Assembly (NCBI GenBank): GCA_019828545.1
Contig: JACVRA010000122.1
Span: forward strand, 1 to 61,627
Reading direction: 5' to 3'
Source of the DNA: Paracamarosporium sp. OC-R06-R3
Taxonomy: Eukaryota > Ascomycota > Dothideomycetes > Pleosporales > Didymosphaeriaceae
Length of the DNA: 61,627 bases
Positions 1-11,207 of the stretch are shown one piece after another. The position numbers were made by a program, and so were the translations under genes. The notes beneath the pieces are model-generated. The model saw nothing but the letters and a program-made list of their open reading frames with translations. It did no database searches and was not told the origin of the DNA. The number at the start of each line of letters is the position of its first letter. The first letter of the stretch is position 1.

Positions 1-384
1 TTGTCCCTACACCTCTTAATCGTCCACCGTACACGGAGTAAACACCGCATCGAATCGCCACCGCGCGTCTCCGACGTACTACGTAGTCGAACCAGACGCC
101 TGCACCTTGCGTGCTCACATCTTGGCCATATCTTGCACATGACCATTAGCCCGGACTTCGTGCCTTGCATCAGGACGTCGGGATGGAGTCTGTCCCCGTA
201 AGCAACAGCAGGGCACCTGCCTCACTGTTCCACGTCACATACCGCACATCTTCTCGTACATATCCTGCTTCCATCGTTTGCCTTCTTCCTAAAACACGAC
301 CTCCTATCTACGCGCGACCTATCTGATCTGTGATTCGCCTTTCTATATCCCTCTAGTCACTGAAGAACAGCAGACAAAACTGTT
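1..384. other. Left-edge region upstream of the first gene
   Basis: Promoter and leader of the F-box-like gene. A 66-codon frame open from the first base has no domain and could be random or the end of something outside the window. Confidence 0.4.
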
Positions 385-1689
385 ATGTCAGACCATTTGC
401 GTTTCCTCGACCTTCCCATAGAAATAAGGGAGGTCGTCTATCGAGATTTGCTATGCGTTTGGGTGATGGAGCACAAACGCGAATGCGCCTATCTCAGCAC
501 TCGCCACAACAACCCCACCGCCATCCTACGAACTAACAAACAAATCTACAGCGAGGCATTCGACTACCTCGTCAGACACAATCAGTTCATCCGCGTGGAT
601 TGCGATGGCACAAGTATCCGGTCGCACCCCCTTGGCCGCCAGATCCTCCCAGTCACAGATAGCCCAAAGAGAATCAGTCAGTTCAAAGGCTACATCGCCC
701 GTATCAGATGGTCCACAAACAGCGATCCGCTACAGAGTCGATCGAGAACCCAATATATGGTGCTCGCAAACCAATTCCCAGACATCCTCAAATGCACAGA
801 CTACCACAGCATGACCAGCTGGCCCGCCATCACCCTAAACATCATCATCGACCCAATCCCAACACACTGGCAAACAAAAGAGAAAAAAACCCAAACACAC
901 ACCACCACGCCCCTCCGCCCCTTCCAACTAAACCTCCTCCACACAATCCCAACTCTCCTCCACGACTTCCCAGGCCTAATCATCCAAGGGGCCTCCATCC
1001 CCAAAGACCTAGCCACCGCCATCATCCACGAGGCCTCTCTCCCCCGCTGGCCGGACCCCGCCGCCGCCCTCGCCGACCTCGCCTGGTTCAAGCACAACAA
1101 CGACCGCCTCGCCACAGAAGCATACTACCTCTCGACCAACACAGCGATAGAATGCGGGCTGCAAACCATCGCCCACATGCGCGCCTCGCCCGCCTGGCCC
1201 GATCTGATTCTCACCGGTGGCCCGACCTTCATCAACGCCGTCGCAGACCTGCGCTTCGAGTTCCTCGTCGGCCGGGCGCGCCGCGCGCTCGATGCCATGG
1301 AGCGCTCGCGGTCGCGCAGGGTCCTCGTCGAGGAGCTGGCTGAGCATGCCGACGCAGATCTGCGCGATTGCGTCCCTGCTTCGAGGGCTGGCGCCGATGA
1401 TCTCGGCGGCTGGACGCCGTCGGCCGAGCAGCGAGCGGTCGTCATGTGCATGGCTGCGAGGCGCCTTCGGTTGCTTCTAGACGCTGAGAACCGCGATGTC
1501 GCTATACGGTCTATAGAGCGCGCGGTGCGTGCTTCCCCGGGGAACGAGATGATACGGGTGGAGCGGGGGGCGGTGAAGGCGTGGTCTGCGCGGGTGGATA
1601 CGTATCTGAGGGAGGTCGAGGTGTCGGAGAGTGGGCCGCTGCTTGCGATGTGGCAGTGGGAGCAGGAGGAGAGGTACTGGGATTACTGA
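385..1689 (+). CDS. F-box/2EXR-like hypothetical protein
   Basis: Single-exon gene of 434 residues. The N-terminus has the layout of the large fungal F-box/2EXR-like family: 'FLDLPIEIREVVYRDLL' at about residues 7-23, then 'ILRTNKQIYSEAFDYLVRHN' at about 47-66, where a hydrophobic helix is followed by an 'N-x-Q-I-Y-x-E-A' stretch. The family's function is mostly unknown; the N-terminal helices resemble F-boxes that recruit Skp1. The rest has no domain I recognise and is rich in Ala and Arg, with strongly GC-biased third positions between about 1000 and 1600. The ATG at 385 is followed directly by the family motif, which fixes the start. It ends convergently with the carboxylesterase, about 200 bases away. 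Confident that it is a gene, moderate on family. Confidence 0.8.
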   Translation: MSDHLRFLDLPIEIREVVYRDLLCVWVMEHKRECAYLSTRHNNPTAILRTNKQIYSEAFDYLVRHNQFIRVDCDGTSIRSHPLGRQILPVTDSPKRISQFKGYIARIRWSTNSDPLQSRSRTQYMVLANQFPDILKCTDYHSMTSWPAITLNIIIDPIPTHWQTKEKKTQTHTTTPLRPFQLNLLHTIPTLLHDFPGLIIQGASIPKDLATAIIHEASLPRWPDPAAALADLAWFKHNNDRLATEAYYLSTNTAIECGLQTIAHMRASPAWPDLILTGGPTFINAVADLRFEFLVGRARRALDAMERSRSRRVLVEELAEHADADLRDCVPASRAGADDLGGWTPSAEQRAVVMCMAARRLRLLLDAENRDVAIRSIERAVRASPGNEMIRVERGAVKAWSARVDTYLREVEVSESGPLLAMWQWEQEERYWDY

Positions 1690-1894
1690 GGGTGTTTGGG
1701 GCAGGTTTTGAGAAACAGACAGCGGAGTAAGCTGCTCTGCTGTTTGATTCGATACGGGCATTGGTATGTCTATCCGGCATAAACCAAGACGCAAATGCCC
1801 AGACGCAATTATTACTCCTACACGACGCTCATCCTCCAACACAATCACCAACCAACCAACCCCTCGCTCCCTCACCCTCACACACTACACCACC

Positions 1895-3720
1895 CTAGTA
1901 CTTCCCAGCCAAAACATCCCTCCAAAACGCACACGGCCCATCGATCTCCCGCTGCCCAACAGCCCTCACCCTCCCCACATCCCCCTCCGTCTCAAAAACA
2001 CCCACATCCGCGCCCGCCGACCCACGGGCTCCAATCGCGCTCCACCCGGGGCCCGCCTCAGGGTCCTTCGCGAACCCAGCCCACGTCCCGCGCATGAGCG
2101 CCGAGAGCTCGTGCTGCGCGGGCGTCGCGGTGGCGACCGCGTACGTGCTGAAGACGATGCGGATTTCGGAGCTGTGGTATGCGCGCGAGTCTGGGAAGGC
2201 GGCTGTGTTGGGGAACGTCGCGTTGTACTGTGTGTGTGTGTTTGTTAGATGGGTCGGTCTGTGGTTAAGTGGGATGGAATGGAGAAGAGAAGAGAGGGAG
2301 AGGAACAAAGATGGAAAGGGGTGGGGGGTACGTACGAGGTATCTCCACGAGGGCGTCCCGATAGCCGCGGTATCGTTCGCGACAAGCGCGGCGCCGCACT
2401 GGAACGAGATATGCGTGTCTATTGTAGCGAGGACGTCTACGATCGTGGGATACGCCGGTGTGCCTACGGGGTACTGCTTCTCGACTGCGGCGAGGATCTC
2501 GGGCGTGAGCCCGTCGCCGAGGGCCTGCGTCAGGTACACGGTGAGGTTGTTCTGGCTGTAGACGATGAAGCGGCCTTCGTCTGCGTTTGTGCCGCTGAGG
2601 AGGGGGACCCGCGGGACGTTCTTCGTGCGGCGGCGCGCGGCTATGTCTGTGTATAGCGTCTTGTTGTCGTAGGACGGCCAGAAGTAGAGGAAGTCGCGCT
2701 CGAGGATCTGCTTGATTGTTGTGGCGGGCGCGGCGGCGATGCACGTGAGGTTGCTGGCTTGGTCGGTGCAGTTCAGGGCCGCGGCGAGGGCGTCCCACGA
2801 TGCCGTCGAGTCGGGGTACTGTTTGCCTACGTTTGGAGACCCGCGGTAGCTCAGCTGGCCGCTTTCCATGATGGCGGCGCGGAAGGGCGGAGTGGACTTC
2901 GCAGGGAAGCTGGTGAGGAGGGCGTCGACGGAGAAGGATCCTGCGCTCTCGCCGAAGATGGTGACTTTCTTGGGGTCGCCGCCGAAGGCGCGGATGTTGC
3001 GTTGGACCCAGTCGAGGGCGAGGCGCTGGTCGAGGAAGCCCAGGTTGCGCTCTTCCAAGGGGAGATCAGACGTGCCGGGGAAACCGAAGACTAGGTGTGA
3101 TCATCAGCAAGCCGGAGCTTCTCTTTGGACACGATATCATACCGTTTGTGCGGTAGTTTGCAGCAACGAGGATCACGTCTTCGTACGCGGCGAAGTGCGA
3201 GCCGTCGTATCCGTCGTGGGAAGCATCCCCGAAATACAAGCCTCCGCCATAGATCCAGAACATCACTGCACGGCCTCCCTTCGGCGCCGGTGTAGCAGGG
3301 ACGAACACATTGAGGTATAAGCAGTCCTCGCTCTCCTCAGGCGGCGGGTCGTTGAACAACGCTTCAGTGAGATTCTTGGTGGGTTGGGTAACTAGAACGT
3401 ATCAATGGACATCCCATCATACAACAGACCTACACATAGTAAGACTCACAAGCAAATTCCTGGATACACGCCGGCTTCTTCTTCTGCGTGTTCAACGGCT
3501 GCGTCCACGGCTTGTTTGGCTGCGGAGGCGAGAACCTCTTCGGGGGCGCCGCGAACGGCACGCCGAGGAACTTGTTGACGGCCACAGGCGCAGACGGCAA
3601 CGAAGTCGTGGTACCAACGATAACGCCCCCGCTGACCGTAGCCGTAGGCCCCGTCACATACGCCTCGCTGCATCCCGCCGCAAAGAGCAGCGCCGCAAGA
3701 CCACTATCGAAAAACCTCAT
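1895..3720 (-). CDS. Secreted type-B carboxylesterase (alpha/beta hydrolase)
   Basis: Four exons on the minus strand: 3720-3450, 3391-3143, 3090-2336 and 2227-1895, giving 535 residues with phases that join cleanly. A signal peptide is visible (MRFFDSGLAALLFAAGCSEA). The oxyanion-hole region reads 'MFWIYGGGLYFG', the nucleophile elbow is 'GESAG' (Ser about 222), the acidic residue lies in 'NADEGRF' and the probable catalytic His in 'SRAYHSSEIRIVF'. The segment 'SEDCLYLNVFVP' is the family's second signature. It hydrolyses ester bonds of lipophilic or aromatic substrates, probably outside the cell; the natural substrate cannot be read from sequence. All three catalytic elements are present, so the enzyme looks active. 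It stands alone, with no sign of a metabolite cluster around it. Confidence 0.93.
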
Positions 3721-4336
3721 CGTGAGAACTCGCAATCCAAATCGAACGAAAGACTGATGATGACTGCCGTGCTGCCTCCATCTCCACTGCACACTCCATC
3801 TTTTATATCTCTCGAGATCATCGCCAGCGGACGAATTCGCAATCTACGTGCTGGTACGTCGTCGCAGTGTTACCAATGTTACTAATGGGTTTCTACGGGG
3901 GCTAGGGGAGCCGCATCCTGCGCGTAATGGCCAGGCTGGATGATTCGCTGCGGTACCGAGGGAAGGATGCGCATCCGTACAGTTGCTTAGTTAGAACATC
4001 GACCTATGTGCGGGTTGGGACTAGCACACGAGCACGGGGCAAATGTCAGAAGATGTCAGAAATCGCTCCGTCGGCGGGTTTGAGGGTTGGGACACCGACG
4101 ACTAAGTCACGGGGTTGCTTGTGTGGAACGGGATTGCGAATGATGAGATGTTCAGCTTGCTGGAAAATAGGGGTTGGGTGTTCCAGCGAATGTTGGCTGG
4201 ATTCAATGTATGCGTATTGTAATATCGTAAAGAATGTCGATGTAAGTCCACTTTGCACCTTGTACTCCCGCATATGTCCTCTGACTTGTCCGTCGTACTT
4301 GTGTCCATCCAAGACGCAAAGAACACTCTAGATTGA
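3721..4336. other. Spacer between carboxylesterase and ABC transporter
   Basis: About 600 bases lying upstream of the carboxylesterase start and downstream of the transporter stop. It must hold the esterase promoter and the transporter 3' end. Only short overlapping reading frames occur and no motif stands out. Confidence 0.5.
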
Positions 4337-7300
4337 TCACACCGCCTTCTGGCTTTCCACAAGCGCCTTGAACGAACTCCCTTCAGTCTCTAAAAGCCTG
4401 TCCGGCGCTCCGATCTCTACAATCCTCCCCGCATCCATGACAACCACGCGATCAAAGTCTAGAATTGTGTCCAACCGATGGGCAATCGCAATGATTGTGC
4501 GATCCGCAAATGCAGTGCGCAGTATACGCTGCATAAGAGCGTCCGTGTGCGCATCAACGCTGCACCAAGAGTTAGTTGAGGACTGAGTGGTACAAAGTGG
4601 GGATATCCTACCTGCTAGTAGCCTCATCGAGGACAACAATCTTGCCATCCATCAGTGTTGCACGAGCAAGGCAGAATAGCTGGCGCTCGCCCTGGCTCAG
4701 TAGATTCTCCACGTTATCGAGGCTGAGATCGAGAGCAGACTGCCCCGTCGCTGTTGCTCCGCTCAGTTTATCCCAGAGCTGCACTTGTTCGAGCGCGACT
4801 TGCATCTGCTCGTCAGAGATGACGGGGCGCTTATCTTCCGGGTTCCATGGGGACAAGTTGTACCGCACGGTGCCTTTGAGGAAGAATGGCTCTTGCGGTA
4901 AAGCGATGATCTTAGAGCGGAGGATGGAGATGGAGATGTCTGCTATGGGGACGTCGTCGATAAGGATCTGGCCTTCCCTCGGGTGCAGAAGACCAAACAG
5001 GGTTGCAACGAGACTAGACTTCCCGCTTCCTGTTCGACCACAAAGACCTACTTTCTCGCCGGCTTTAATGTTCAGGGTGATGTCGTTGAGGACTGCTTTA
5101 CCATCTTCCGTGTAGCTGGCTGCAAGTCTGTCGAAATAGACGGAGCCATTCTTCGGCCAACTCTCTGGTGGATCAGCAGTGATGAGCTCTTGCTCTTCAG
5201 AAGGTGTAGCTGAGAATTGTAAAATGCGAACAACAGCACTGAGCGATGTCTCCAAATCGGTCCAATACACAATGATGATGCGGAAGTTGAAGCCCAGGTC
5301 CATCTGCGCTTTTAAGTATACTGCCGATGAGTAGTCCAGGCTTGACTCACAGCAGAAATCAGCGCTAGACCAAGATACCCAGGGTCAATCTTGTGCCGTA
5401 GCCCTACAGCCAGGCCAACAATCAAAGTAATCAAGCCCGCAACCACAAGTTCCAGCACCAGCGCCAGCCAGTTCTGAATCGCAGCAAGCAGGTAGAATGG
5501 GACCTGCGACTGGTCAAGAAGTCTATCGTTTCTCTTACGGTATGCCTCAGCCCACCCAAAAGCGCGGATAGTAACTATGCCAGCCATGGTTTCAAGAAAA
5601 TGAGTACACAGCGGGGCTTTGGCTTCGAGATCCATTAAGCGCACCTGTCTGGACGTGCGGAGGTACACTCTCTGTATGCAGTAGCCAACGACGCCGAGAA
5701 CTGGAATCGTAGCAGCGACGGGAGGTGTGGCGATTGCCATGATGACGATGGAGCCTATAGTGAGCAGGACCTCGAATGTAAGATTTAGCCATCCATTTGG
5801 CAACTGAAGATCGACAAGCATGATGTCCTGGGAGAATCTGTTCGTAATTGAACCGATATCCTATGTATGCCTGTCGTCAGCTAGCATGTTCTGAGGGCCT
5901 TCCCTGCACAGTCTGGATGCCTTCTTAACTTACCGTAGATGCCAAAAATGAGAATCTTGCGCGCATCAGAGCAACGAGCTGAGTGGCATGCATGTTTAAA
6001 AACAACCGCGGCGTGAACCATAATACGTAGTGGGCGAAGTAAACAAAGTACATCACAATGTTCACAGCAGTGACGATGATGAACAGGTAGAGCTGACGGA
6101 TGGTCCCAGACCTACTCTTGTCGTCTGTTTCTGCCCACCACTTCAGCCAGAGATACTGGATCTGGGTCATTCCAATACCCCCGACAAGCGTGATGCAGCT
6201 GATTGCCATATGCAGCGGACCGATGGCTTGCATAAAGAACATAAGACTGCGTCTGTCCCCAGATTGCCGTGCAGCATCCTCTTCCTCTACTTCCTCGGTG
6301 ATGGGTTTACTCGCCACCGACAGAACGGTATCATATTCAGAGATTGAGTCAGACTCTTCTCTATCATCAGTCGTGCTAGAGATCTCGCCATCGTTCAGGT
6401 TGCGGAAATCGACGTTCTTCTCCGTCAATTCCCGGTATGTTCCCTGCTCGGCGATACGCCCATCAGATATCACGATAATCTTATCTGCATGCCGGGCATA
6501 GTATGTAGCATGAGTAGCTAAAATGACCGTGGCTCCGGATTTGCGCAAGATACCGCTACGGCCGAAGACACGATGGAACACCAGCTTCTCGGTCGTGTTA
6601 TCCAGCCCGGCAAGCATGTCATCAACCACGAGCACCGGCTTCCTTGCATAGAGAGCCCTCGCTAAGGAGAGACGATTCTTTTGGCCACCGGATAGAGAAA
6701 TTCCTTTTGAGCCGATTGCGGTACGATCACCTTCCTTCATGCTTTGTAGATCTTGCAAAAGGCCGCAGCTCCAGAGCACCTTTTGGTACCATGGCGCGTC
6801 GAACGAATCTTCTCCGACGATGTTTTCTCGTACAGAGGCGTTGCGGAGCCAGACCTGTTGATCGCAAAATGCACTGCCTGATAAGGAGTGATTGAAATTG
6901 CCGCTTATCAGAGCTGTTTCACCTACCAATGAGCGTAAGAAGACCGATTTTCCCGATCCAACTTTACCGACGATCATGGTAAATGTATTTGAAGGGAAGT
7001 AGGTCGTTAGCTCAAAGAGTAGAGGCTGGGTGTCGATGGTGAATGTTGCGTTTTCCAATGAAATCGTGTGGCCTTTGTCACGAACTGATTCAAGTGGAAG
7101 CAACTCTATGCCCTCAATACTTGGGTTAGTGTTAGATTCGACCTTGTTTTCCTTAGAACCAGTGTCACCCTTGAGGAAATTTTCGATGCGCTCAAGGGAG
7201 GCATAGCTGACTTGCATGATGGGAAGTATTTGAAGCACCGTCGTAAACGGTGTGGTGAATAACTTCAGAGCAGATAAGGATCCATATAGCCTGTTGAGGT

Positions 7301-8978
7301 CTAGAATGGCACCATTACCACTTGTAAGCGCGATGACCGCGAACGTAACATAGGTCGCAACACTGGTCAATTGAAACATGACGTTTGAGATGAGTGTGAT
7401 CCAAACACTGAGCTTTCGGATGTAGATGTACGCATCGACTTCGCCATGACGCAATTTAGTTAGCATCTGGAACACTGTCTCAGACAAACCAAGCATGCGG
7501 ACGCCTTTCATATTGCCGACGACGTATGAGATGGCATTTATACGCCGCTCCGTTGCGGCCGCGTACAATGTCTGGCGGGATTTCATTGCGGCACCAAGCC
7601 AGGTGGTCACAGCAGTGCTGACCAGTACCGTCAAGAAAGGAGCGACAAAAGCGGCACCCAGGTGAGTGTACATAATGTACAGGGCTACACCAGTCACGAT
7701 GAACGCGGCCCAAATTTCGTTCATCAGCTTGCAACCTTGAAGCAGCTTGTCCACATCAACGTTCATAAGGACCGTGGCAGTGCCCATATCCACGTCTTTC
7801 GAAGCGGTGTGCAACGTCTTTTCGTATAACGTGGAGATAAGACAACCCCGAAGTTTGGTCAGAAACCGCGCCATACTCTGGGCAGACCAGCCGAAAGCGA
7901 CAGCAAGAAGAGTATAATTTAGACCGAAAGCCGCTATAAGCCCGTAACCTTTGTTGATGGAGTCAGGATTCTTGCGATCTTCAATGAAAGCGATCATTGC
8001 CGTGATCAAATATGGTTGACTCAGTGTGGTCGCTAGTTGGATGATGCTAATGTCCATCACTCAGTGACTTTCTTGTAGCTACGTCGACTGGGAACATACC
8101 GTGGAAGGACTGGAAGAAGCAACTCAGGCCAGAGGACCTTGATGATGGTCCGCAATAAAGGACTCTTCTTGGTCTTGTCCTGGGCTGCCCATGCTTTCTG
8201 AAACGCTACTGCTCGTTCCTTTGATGCAAGGTCTGCATCCATACTATACAGATCTGTTGGTTTGAGGATCTTTTGATAGCCTTCCTTGAACAGGCCATTG
8301 AGATACCAGAACAATCGTTTACCGAAGAGACCGATGGTCTCCTCCGGAGGCAGCTTACGGTCATGATCGGAATTGAATAGCTCACGCTTGTCAAGAGATT
8401 CTAGCAACAACAGCAAGCCGGTCAAGAATGTATGGATCGATGCTGGTGTTACAATGGATGTTGGGTAATCCATCAAGAACAGAGTGCGTAGACGTACAGC
8501 ATCGCATAGCAGCAAGACCAGCAGGAAGGCTTGTAACAGATGGCTGGGGCGTACGGCCCTACTGTGTTCCAGGCGAGACAGTGTCACAATGAACAATGAG
8601 CCTAGGAACTCTAAAGCGGACGACGCAACAGACAGCTTCGTCTTGAAAGAGTCGATCTCGCTCCATATTGCTAAGAGTACGATCGAAGAGACGACGTAGC
8701 AGACTCCAGTGACCTTGGATGCTCGTTAGTCGGGGAACACTCGGGACGGGTGAAGGGAGTATATGTACCGTTTTTAGAAAGCCAAGGTGGGAGTGTCTCG
8801 CGACTCTATCGCGGCGGCGTCGAAGCGTGGCCAATCGGACCGGTGCCAGGAGTAGGAGGACAGCCTGGGGCAGCAGGCCCAGCACGCTGTCTTCGAAGCC
8901 GAGAGTAAGATCAAAGCCCCCACGGCATGCGCCGACTCCCGGCCCAAAGGACCCATCAGTCGGGCAGGCTGCCGACAT
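4337..8978 (-). CDS. ABCC-family (MRP-type) full ABC transporter
   Basis: Six exons: 8978-8769, 8713-8100, 8046-5934, 5860-5351, 5303-4612 and 4559-4337, giving 1453 residues, normal for the family. The N-terminus ('DGSFGPGVGACRGGFDLTL') matches fungal ABCC proteins and leads into a TMD0-like set of membrane helices. TMD1 precedes NBD1, which has Walker A 'GKVGSGKS', signature 'LSGGQ' and Walker B 'VLVVDDMLAGLD'. TMD2 precedes NBD2, with Walker A 'GRTGSGKSS', signature 'LSQGE' and Walker B 'IVVLDEATSSVD'. NBD1 has Asp where NBD2 has the catalytic Glu, the usual ABCC asymmetry with one degenerate ATP site. It probably exports conjugates or toxic organics at the plasma or vacuolar membrane. For the junction near 8046 I chose the acceptor that keeps family spacing after 'LPVLPR'. 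Confidence 0.93.
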
Positions 8979-10844
8979 GGCCACTAATTATGTGGGGTAA
9001 GGGTGACAGTGCAGTACCTGAATGGCAGTTTATCCCGACGGCGTAGGGCAGCGATTTGGCGTCCAGATAAACAGAGACTCCTGCTCATCGAGAGAACGTT
9101 GTGCGTCGCGCGCTACGTAGTGCTTGACTCACACGGTGGTGGTGAGGCGTGGCCTTGGGCATGAGAGTGGTCGAAGACGCGTCGCGAGGGGTGAATTCGT
9201 CATGGTAGGCGTCTCTTTGCGATGCTGACTAGTCCAATGATAACCAGCGTGGCCAATCAAAAGACGACCTCCTGCAAATGGCTGCCTGGATCGCTGCCAT
9301 GCTCTGGCTGTGCCGCTGGACGTTTGCGCGGTCGAGAACGTGGTGGTGCTCGTTGCCACCTGCTCGACCCGACGTATTGTTGAGCATGCGAGCGTTTCCT
9401 CTGGTCCGAGCAAATTTGAGCGTCACCCGCGTCAAATCCAACCTCCACCACCATCGCAGAAAAATATCACACCATGGCATCACCCAGAAAATCCTAAGAA
9501 GCCATCACCTCCACACTAAATCGCATGCAGGGCAGGCTATCTTCGGCTTACACGTTGACGAGCGAGCCGCCGGCGCACTGGGCAGCCCCCGCAACGGCTC
9601 ACCGCCGAATAGAACCCCAGAGTTCTCCAGACGCGTCGTCCAGAAGCAAAGGCAAAGGCGAGATGACGCCCACGGGTCGCACAGAGCGCCCGTCGCCAGC
9701 CTGCGCCAATCCTGCCGCGACGCAGTGTCAGACCTGTGTCTCCCTGACGCTGGCACGGCCATACATCCAGAGGCCTGCCTCAACGTGGGCTGCCCGCCCC
9801 AACAGTGCCCTCCGCGCTACTCCTTACGGCGTGCGCCTGCTGCACGAGGCAGGGTCAAATCTCACATGGGGCAGTCTAGTGCTAAGTCCGGCTTTTCTTG
9901 TCCATTTTTCTGCATCCTCTTGCATAACAAAGTCCGCTTCTTTCGTTGTTTGCTCGGCACTAACACTCTAGAACCTCGGATTTGCATTCCCTTTGCCCTG
10001 CTCGGCGGCTGCGCTATCACCCAACTCAACTGATTTCTCCTGTGAAGAAGATAAAAATCCCCGTCCTCTACCCCGTCTCCGCGTCACTTGTCTCAACTCA
10101 TCTCCACTGTGCCCCAGTGTTCAACCCCGCCAAGCGAACGATCAACAACCAAGAATTTTAAACCGTCGAGAAACAACACTCTTATCTACCGGCCCCAGCA
10201 ACTGGAAACCCATCTGGTGCTCATAAAAATATACACGACGTTGCCTCTGTCACACACCAAGCCCGTAATCCTGACAGATCCCAAGGCGCGGCCCGCTGCC
10301 AAGTAGAGATCCAGCCAACCGCCGAAGCCCTCGTACAGCACATCGCACAACCAAGCTTCTTGGTCGCTACATCTCACACTGGGCGCCACATAAACAATCA
10401 AGCACGTCCGGTGAGAGAGTCCGCGCCGATCGTTTTTTTGTGTCGGACAGCCTACTGCGACATCCCGCGCTTCCGCACAAGGCCCACCTCGTTTTCACTA
10501 TCTGGACACTCGGGTCCTTGGCTGCTTCTCGTCATTACACATCTGTCTTAGGTGGGGAATATAAGCTGAGCAAATCTCCGAGATTCCTTTTCCTCAGCAC
10601 GCCTTCACCTCCTCCAATATTCGACCTGGTCATCTGACACCCCACACTTTCCCTCTTTCTACTAAAAAGCAATACGGGATTACCGGAGCTATCGTCTGGA
10701 ACGACCTCGCTCTACCGAGACGCCGACATAACCTTGCTTTGTAAAAGCAAGTATATCATACTCCACACATCCCCCCGCCTTTGCCCTCAACCCCTCAACC
10801 CCCTTCTCCTCCACTCCCTCAAGAACAACATACATCCTGGCGCA
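8979..10844. other. Divergent intergenic region with pyrimidine-rich leader
   Basis: About 1.9 kb between the transporter start and the small protein at 10845, so both promoters lie here. From about 10590 to 10844 the plus strand is strongly C/T-rich, as seen in leaders of highly expressed fungal genes. Reading frames of up to 251 codons cross the region but have no recognisable domain, so I do not call them genes. Confidence 0.5.
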
Positions 10845-11207
10845 ATGTCTTCCGGCCGCCTCCACATTCCCTTCCCGAGGACCTTCCTCTCTCTCAACAC
10901 TCCCACCAAGAAGTCTGTCAGCCCAGTCGAGCCTACCGCGGCCCCCGAGCCCCAGCAGTCTACTCACGCATTTCTTTCCAACCGACCGGTCGCTGGCACC
11001 CGCCATGCCTCGATCTCTTCCGTCAGCAGCATCGATAGCGTTGCCAGCACGGCATCTGCTCCTGCCAGCGAGCCTTCCGCTTCACCAGTCCTTAAGCCGA
11101 CGCTTCCAACTTTTCTGTCGCTTAACACGAAGTATGCGGCTCCCCCGAAGACTGCTACGGAGATGACCGAGGTCGAGAAGCACAGCTTCCTCTCCAACAG
11201 GCACTAA
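10845..11207 (+). CDS. Small protein with duplicated FLSLNT / FLSNR motifs
   Basis: Single-exon gene of 120 residues. I chose the ATG at 10845 because the frame upstream is low-complexity C/T-rich leader. The protein has a two-copy layout: 'PRTFLSLNTPTKK' near the N-terminus pairs with 'LPTFLSLNTKYAA' near residue 87, and 'HAFLSNRP' pairs with 'HSFLSNRH' at the C-terminus. The linker between is rich in Ser, Ala and Pro ('ASISSVSSIDSVASTASA') and looks disordered and phosphorylatable. There is no signal peptide or membrane helix. I do not recognise a named family; the exact repetition of two motifs in the same order suggests an internal duplication or two copies of a docking peptide. Codon use and the clean stop support a real gene. 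Function unknown. Confidence 0.75.
   Translation: MSSGRLHIPFPRTFLSLNTPTKKSVSPVEPTAAPEPQQSTHAFLSNRPVAGTRHASISSVSSIDSVASTASAPASEPSASPVLKPTLPTFLSLNTKYAAPPKTATEMTEVEKHSFLSNRH

Noticed and set aside
3721..8978. Secondary-metabolite cluster around the esterase, ABC transporter and oxidase
   Set aside because: No backbone synthase, P450 or pathway regulator is present; the oxidase lies 23 kb away among unrelated genes.
9278..10033. 251-codon frame in the spacer before the small duplicated-motif gene
   Set aside because: No domain, several overlapping frames of similar size, and position in a promoter/leader region.
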